From positions 1 to 48,821 of the forward strand of contig JAQVMT010000015.1 in the NCBI GenBank assembly GCA_028703495.1: DNA of 48,821 bases. The letters are read 5' to 3'. The stretch comes from Clostridia bacterium. GTDB lineage: Bacteria; Bacillota; Clostridia; Christensenellales; CAG-314. The notes below the pieces were generated by a model. The model did not search any database and was not told where the DNA came from. It worked only from the letters and a program-made list of their open reading frames with translations. This document shows positions 44,978-48,821 of this stretch, one piece after another. The translations under genes and the position numbers were made by a program. Positions within the stretch are counted from its first letter, which is position 1; the number at the start of each line of letters is the position of its first letter.

Positions 44978-47900
44978 ATGAAAACATTTAAGCATTATTT
45001 TATGGTTTTGGCTGTAATTATGGTACTACTATTAATAGCAGCCTTGTCGGTTTCGTGCATAGTCAGACCAAGTCCCAAAAGCTTTTTGCTAACCATTACC
45101 TCGTCTGATACGGAATTAGGTAGTGTTAGCGGCGGCGGAATGTATAAAGGCGGTGAAACCGTAACAATTTCAGCTTCGCCAAGCGATGGCTACGACCTTG
45201 GTGGTTGGTTTATTGATGAAGCTTTACAATCCGAGGAAATCGAGTACAGCTTTATTATGCCTTATCATGCAGTTGATATAGTGGCGCGGTTTGAAAAAGA
45301 AGCACAATGGAGCTTATGGGACGGCACTGTAGCAGATTCGTTTGCAGGCGGCAACGGCACAAAGGAAGCTCCTTATATAATTTCTTCGGGCGCAGAGCTT
45401 AAGCTTTTAGCAAATAAGGTAAAGGATGTCGACACGGAGTATAACGCTAGTGGCGTTTGCTATGAGCTTAAAAGCAACTTAGACCTTAATGGTTTGGAAT
45501 GGGATCCAATTGGAAAGTTTTATTCCGATACGGGAGAATTTGTATCCAATTTAACATTTTTAGGAAACTTCAATGGTAACGGCTATGTGATAAGAAACTT
45601 TATTATTTCTACTTCTCCTATAGAAAAGTGTCGTTATTTCGGCTTGTTCGGATACATTGAAAGAAGTGAAATTTCAAAACTCGGAGTTGAGGATTTTTCA
45701 ATCGACCTAACTGCTAATACTGCTTTAGTCGGTGGCTTGTGTGGTTATGGCTATAAATCTTCGATTAAGGATTGTTATACATCGGGTAACATTACGGTTA
45801 ATTCTAATGGATACACTTATGTAGGTGCTCTTTGCGGAGAAACCTCTTCAAGCACAATTGAAAACTGTCTATCCTTCGGAAACGTATGTGCAACCTCAAC
45901 GGAAAAAACCATTTATATAGGCGGTTTAATAGGACAATGCGATACCACAGACGTTAAAAATTGTTTCTCGGCTGCAAAAACTTCATCAGCATCGAGTATA
46001 GAGCTTATCAACATTGGCGCACTAATAGGCTGTGGCAGTGATGTAGAAAACAGCTTTTATCCCGAATTTAGCTTTTGCGCAGGCATTGGCAAAATTGTTG
46101 AAGCCGAGCAATTAAGTAATACAAGCTGGTATACAGACGTATTAGAGCTTGATAGAAGCGTTTGGAGTATTAATAATGGTTATTATCCGCGGCTACAAAA
46201 AGCCAAGCAAAACAAACAAGCAGTTCAAACAGCTTGTGAAGAAGGCAGTATTGGCAATCCTATAATACTTAGAACTGCAAACGAGCTTCAAAGCATCAAT
46301 CCATGGAAATCATACTCGCTTTGCTGTAATTTAGATTTAATCGGAATAGATTGGACTCCGATAAATAGCTTCTCTAATTTTTACGGCAATGGATACGTTA
46401 TTTATAATGTAAAAATCGATTCTAATAACAGCGCAGATATAGGCTTATTTGCAAGGTCGTGTGGAAGTATTGACAGCTTAGGAGTTAGTAACGTTGATAT
46501 TTCTGCCACATCGGATTTAACATATATTAACGTGGGCGGATTGTGCGGATATAGCAATATGCTTACTAATTGCTTTGCATCTGCGGTAAATATTTCAGTT
46601 GACGCTTCGGCAGCTAAAGGCTTATCTGTTGGCGGTCTTTGCGGACAGAGCAATATTATTACTAAATGCTATTCAGATGGTCAAGTAAGTGCAAATAATA
46701 CCTTCGATTATAAATACAGCTCCATCTATATCGGCGGTCTTTGCGGACAAACCGACGAGAGTGTGGTTTTGGATAGCTTTTCATCTGTTGATATTACGGC
46801 TTATTCAATCAAATGCTCGATTTATGCAGGAGGCTTGCTCGCTAGAGGCAGTGCGCTAAGTTGCTATGCAACAGGTAATATCACTACACAAAACTCAAAA
46901 GAAATCGAGTTAGGCACCTTAATAGGCTTTGCGGATTCCATTAAGGACTGCTTTGCTACAGGAAATATTACGGTAAGCGATTCCACTATTAGCACGGAAA
47001 TAAGTGCCATGTGCGCATTTGGCACATCTGTTTCTAATGTTTATTTTCCTGAATTCGGATATTTAGCAGGGTATGGCAAGATTGCCACATGCGCTGAACT
47101 TTCTAATCCTTCCTGGCAAGAAAATGTTTTGCAGTTTAACGCGCAAGCTTGGGAATATAAGAGTGGATTTTATCCGAGATTAATAGGAACAAATTCGGAT
47201 TGGAAGGCTGTTCCTACTCAATGCGAGCTAGGCAGTATCGGCAATCCCGTCGAAATAATCAATTTTGTTGAGCTGAAAAGTATCAATCCCTTTACATCTT
47301 ATTCGCTTGGCTGTAATATTAATTTAAGCTCAGAATTTTGGACACCATTATTTTACTGCTCATATTTTTATGGCAACGGATACACCTTAAGCGATCTTAA
47401 AATTAAGGAAGCAAACAGTAAATATATTGGCTTTTTTTCCATAAACAACGGTACCATAGACAGCTTAAATATTGACGGACTTAAAATTATTGTTGATAAC
47501 GACAATGAAACCTTCATCGGCGGAATGTGCGGATACGGAAAATCCTTTACTAACTGCCATGTTTCGAGAGGAGTCGTAACCCTATCTATGACAGGCGGAA
47601 CGCCATATGTCGGCGGTTTTTGCGGCAGAAGTCAAGCAACTGTTTTGAATTGCTCCTATAGCGGCACTGTTTATGGGGATACTGTAGGTCCATACGATGA
47701 TATTTATGTCGGAGGATTAGTCGGTATTAACCATAGAGGCACAGTTACTAATTGCTATTTTTTGGGTACCGTTAAGGGAAGCGCAGGCTTTAATGCAATG
47801 GTAGGAGGTATATGCGGAGAAAATACAGGGTTAGTTGCCAATTGTTATTCCGACTCGGAGATTTTCGCTACTTCAAGTAATAGAAATGCCTATGCTGGAG

Positions 47901-48460
47901 GAATAAGCGGATATAACTGTCGTGGAGGAATTATAAATAATTGCTACGCAAATGGAAAAATAAACTCGACTGCAAAATCGTACTCCACAAGCGGCGGCGT
48001 GAGCGGATATAATGACGATAGTACAATTACTAATTGTTACTTTAACGGTGAGGTATATTCTAAAGATTCATTGTATAACTTTGCAGGAGGAGTTTGTGGC
48101 TATAACGATTTCAGCTACATTTCAAACTGCTTTGCCATAGGTACGGTCTGTGCTGAATCGAATGTTGATAATTGTTATGCCTATGCCAGCGGAGTATGCT
48201 GCTTTAACGAGGAAGGTACAATTAAGGATTGTTACCACAGTCAAGAGCAAATTATTACGGCAAAAAACGGCGAAAATGAAGGTACTATTTCAAGCTACGC
48301 TACGGCTATAACAAGCGAAGAACTTATGAGCGAAAGCTTTATTACCGAAACCTTAAAGTGGGGTAAGTTTGTTTCAACCGCTGACGTAGAAGTAAATCCC
48401 GACAATGCGTGGATTTATGAAATAGGTAAATACCCGATTTTGTATTTTATGTTTAATTAA
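44978..48460 (+). CDS. Very large surface lipoprotein with GLUG-type repeats
   Basis: The 1160 residues start with a lipoprotein signal (LAVIMVLLLIAALSVSC, Cys27). Residues of about 36-108 match the InlB B-repeat/Listeria-Bacteroides type (SSDTELGSVSGGGMYKGGETVTISASPSDGYDLGGWF...). Then three large modules begin at about residues 125, 422 and 750. Each opens with a GNP/APYII-type segment and carries many GLUG-motif strands (GGLCGYGxxSxIxNCYxxGxI). Modules one and two end with a similar block (WYTDVL...WSINNGYYPRL, and WQENVL...W...GFYPRL). The motif series forms a stacked beta structure on the cell surface, and such proteins are often adhesins or polysaccharide-binding. AAGGATGG lies before the ATG. 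The gene is AT-richer than the left of the window and is flanked by 20-bp direct repeats, consistent with acquisition or variation. Confidence 0.85.
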   Translation: MKTFKHYFMVLAVIMVLLLIAALSVSCIVRPSPKSFLLTITSSDTELGSVSGGGMYKGGETVTISASPSDGYDLGGWFIDEALQSEEIEYSFIMPYHAVDIVARFEKEAQWSLWDGTVADSFAGGNGTKEAPYIISSGAELKLLANKVKDVDTEYNASGVCYELKSNLDLNGLEWDPIGKFYSDTGEFVSNLTFLGNFNGNGYVIRNFIISTSPIEKCRYFGLFGYIERSEISKLGVEDFSIDLTANTALVGGLCGYGYKSSIKDCYTSGNITVNSNGYTYVGALCGETSSSTIENCLSFGNVCATSTEKTIYIGGLIGQCDTTDVKNCFSAAKTSSASSIELINIGALIGCGSDVENSFYPEFSFCAGIGKIVEAEQLSNTSWYTDVLELDRSVWSINNGYYPRLQKAKQNKQAVQTACEEGSIGNPIILRTANELQSINPWKSYSLCCNLDLIGIDWTPINSFSNFYGNGYVIYNVKIDSNNSADIGLFARSCGSIDSLGVSNVDISATSDLTYINVGGLCGYSNMLTNCFASAVNISVDASAAKGLSVGGLCGQSNIITKCYSDGQVSANNTFDYKYSSIYIGGLCGQTDESVVLDSFSSVDITAYSIKCSIYAGGLLARGSALSCYATGNITTQNSKEIELGTLIGFADSIKDCFATGNITVSDSTISTEISAMCAFGTSVSNVYFPEFGYLAGYGKIATCAELSNPSWQENVLQFNAQAWEYKSGFYPRLIGTNSDWKAVPTQCELGSIGNPVEIINFVELKSINPFTSYSLGCNINLSSEFWTPLFYCSYFYGNGYTLSDLKIKEANSKYIGFFSINNGTIDSLNIDGLKIIVDNDNETFIGGMCGYGKSFTNCHVSRGVVTLSMTGGTPYVGGFCGRSQATVLNCSYSGTVYGDTVGPYDDIYVGGLVGINHRGTVTNCYFLGTVKGSAGFNAMVGGICGENTGLVANCYSDSEIFATSSNRNAYAGGISGYNCRGGIINNCYANGKINSTAKSYSTSGGVSGYNDDSTITNCYFNGEVYSKDSLYNFAGGVCGYNDFSYISNCFAIGTVCAESNVDNCYAYASGVCCFNEEGTIKDCYHSQEQIITAKNGENEGTISSYATAITSEELMSESFITETLKWGKFVSTADVEVNPDNAWIYEIGKYPILYFMFN

Positions 48461-48696
48461 TTATTTTAAACATATCTATAGCTTTTGCCTTGTCGGTGAC
48501 GGCTAAAATATGACTAAGCGATGAATATTTGCTTTTAGCTACTCTATTGCATTAATAAAGCCGAAATGGAGCAATAAATAGCTGTAAAACGAAAATTCAT
48601 CGCTTTAGTTTTACTTATTATTGAATTTTTAGTTTGATACTAATTAGTTTTATTTAGGTATACGATAAATTTAGTTTTATCCTTTTTAATACTAAT

Positions 48697-48716
48697 TGGA
48701 ATTGTCAAGAAATGTT
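48697..48716. repeat. Right copy of the 20-bp direct repeat flanking the GLUG gene
   Basis: Identical to 44481-44500 and on the same strand. The flanking bases differ between the two copies, so the identity stops at 20 bp. Confidence 0.75.
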
Positions 48717-48765
48717 CAGTCGGAAAACACCCTAAATCTGAAATTGTTGTTAAGTTAGAGAGTTG

Positions 48766-48812
48766 AATCTGTTCTCCGAAGTGGAGCGTAGCGGAACGAA
48801 GGAGAACAGATT
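48766..48812. repeat. Extragenic inverted repeat with GGAGCGTAGCGGAACG loop
   Basis: AATCTGTTCTCC (48766-48777) and GGAGAACAGATT (48801-48812) form a perfect 12-bp stem. The loop GGAGCGTAGCGGAACG resembles the GGAGCG...GCGTAGCG at 43243-43261. Confidence 0.65.
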
Positions 48813-48821
48813 TGTTGCCTT

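Larger units (their letters stand above)
48461..48821. other. Right-end gap after the GLUG gene
   Basis: No gene is seen. It contains the right 20-bp repeat (48697-48716), the hairpin at 48766-48812 and AT-rich sequence. No clear terminator was found for the GLUG gene. Confidence 0.5.

Noticed and set aside
44481-48716. Insertion sequence ends
   Set aside because: The 20-bp repeats are direct, no terminal inverted repeats or transposase were found between them.
1-48821. CRISPR array
   Set aside because: No set of regularly spaced identical repeats; the tandem repeats found have two or three diverged copies and no unique spacers of constant length.
1-48821. tRNA or rRNA genes
   Set aside because: No cloverleaf with CCA-adjacent acceptor stems or GGTTCRANNC T-arm was recognised, and no rRNA signature was seen.

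Overview
The window looks like a piece of chromosome from an uncultured, low-to-mid GC Bacillota (Clostridia-type) bacterium. The evidence is the hrcA-grpE-dnaK-dnaJ order under a CIRCE operator, a SpoIVFA/SpoIVFB-like pair, a pth-mfd neighbourhood, strong AGGAGG-type ribosome binding sites with some TTG and GTG starts, and many lipoproteins with Gram-positive-style lipoboxes. No rRNA, tRNA, CRISPR array or intact insertion sequence was seen.

Layout. 1-495 holds the 5' part of an unrecognised conserved protein that runs off the left edge. 0.8-6.2 kb is the heat-shock operon on the minus strand, with promoter, CIRCE element and terminator. 6.4-8.6 kb is a PrsA/SurA-like lipoprotein with its own promoter and terminator. 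8.6-16.0 kb is a minus-strand cluster: a radical SAM protein, its partner protein, peptidyl-tRNA hydrolase and Mfd, read from a promoter at about 16.0 kb. 16.0-17.5 kb is the SpoIVFB/SpoIVFA-like pair. 17.7-24.6 kb appears to be an export-type cluster: a YwaF-like membrane domain fused to an ABC ATPase, an ABC-2 permease, a small anchored protein and a large Ig-domain lipoprotein. 25.3-27.0 kb is a Na/phosphate symporter flanked by related repeats in opposite orientation. 27.4-31.3 kb holds ilvE, a frameshifted acetyltransferase, iscU and iscS. 31.6-36.1 kb is asd-dapA-dapB (diaminopimelate/lysine) on the plus strand, convergent with metK.

From about 36.6 kb to the right end the window looks accessory. 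It holds a MacB-type ABC transporter, a frameshifted linear amide hydrolase, a subtilisin-family fragment with no catalytic serine, a divergent MarR regulator, a methyltransferase with a frameshift near its start, and a 1160-residue GLUG-repeat lipoprotein flanked by a 20-bp exact direct repeat. Several genes here look broken by single-base indels, so either this region is decaying or the assembly has indel errors.

Other points of interest are an apparent shared operator (TCAA-N4-TTGACA) on the two divergent promoters between the MarR gene and the protease, a roughly 55-residue insertion in DapA, and imperfect tandem repeats in several intergenic gaps.
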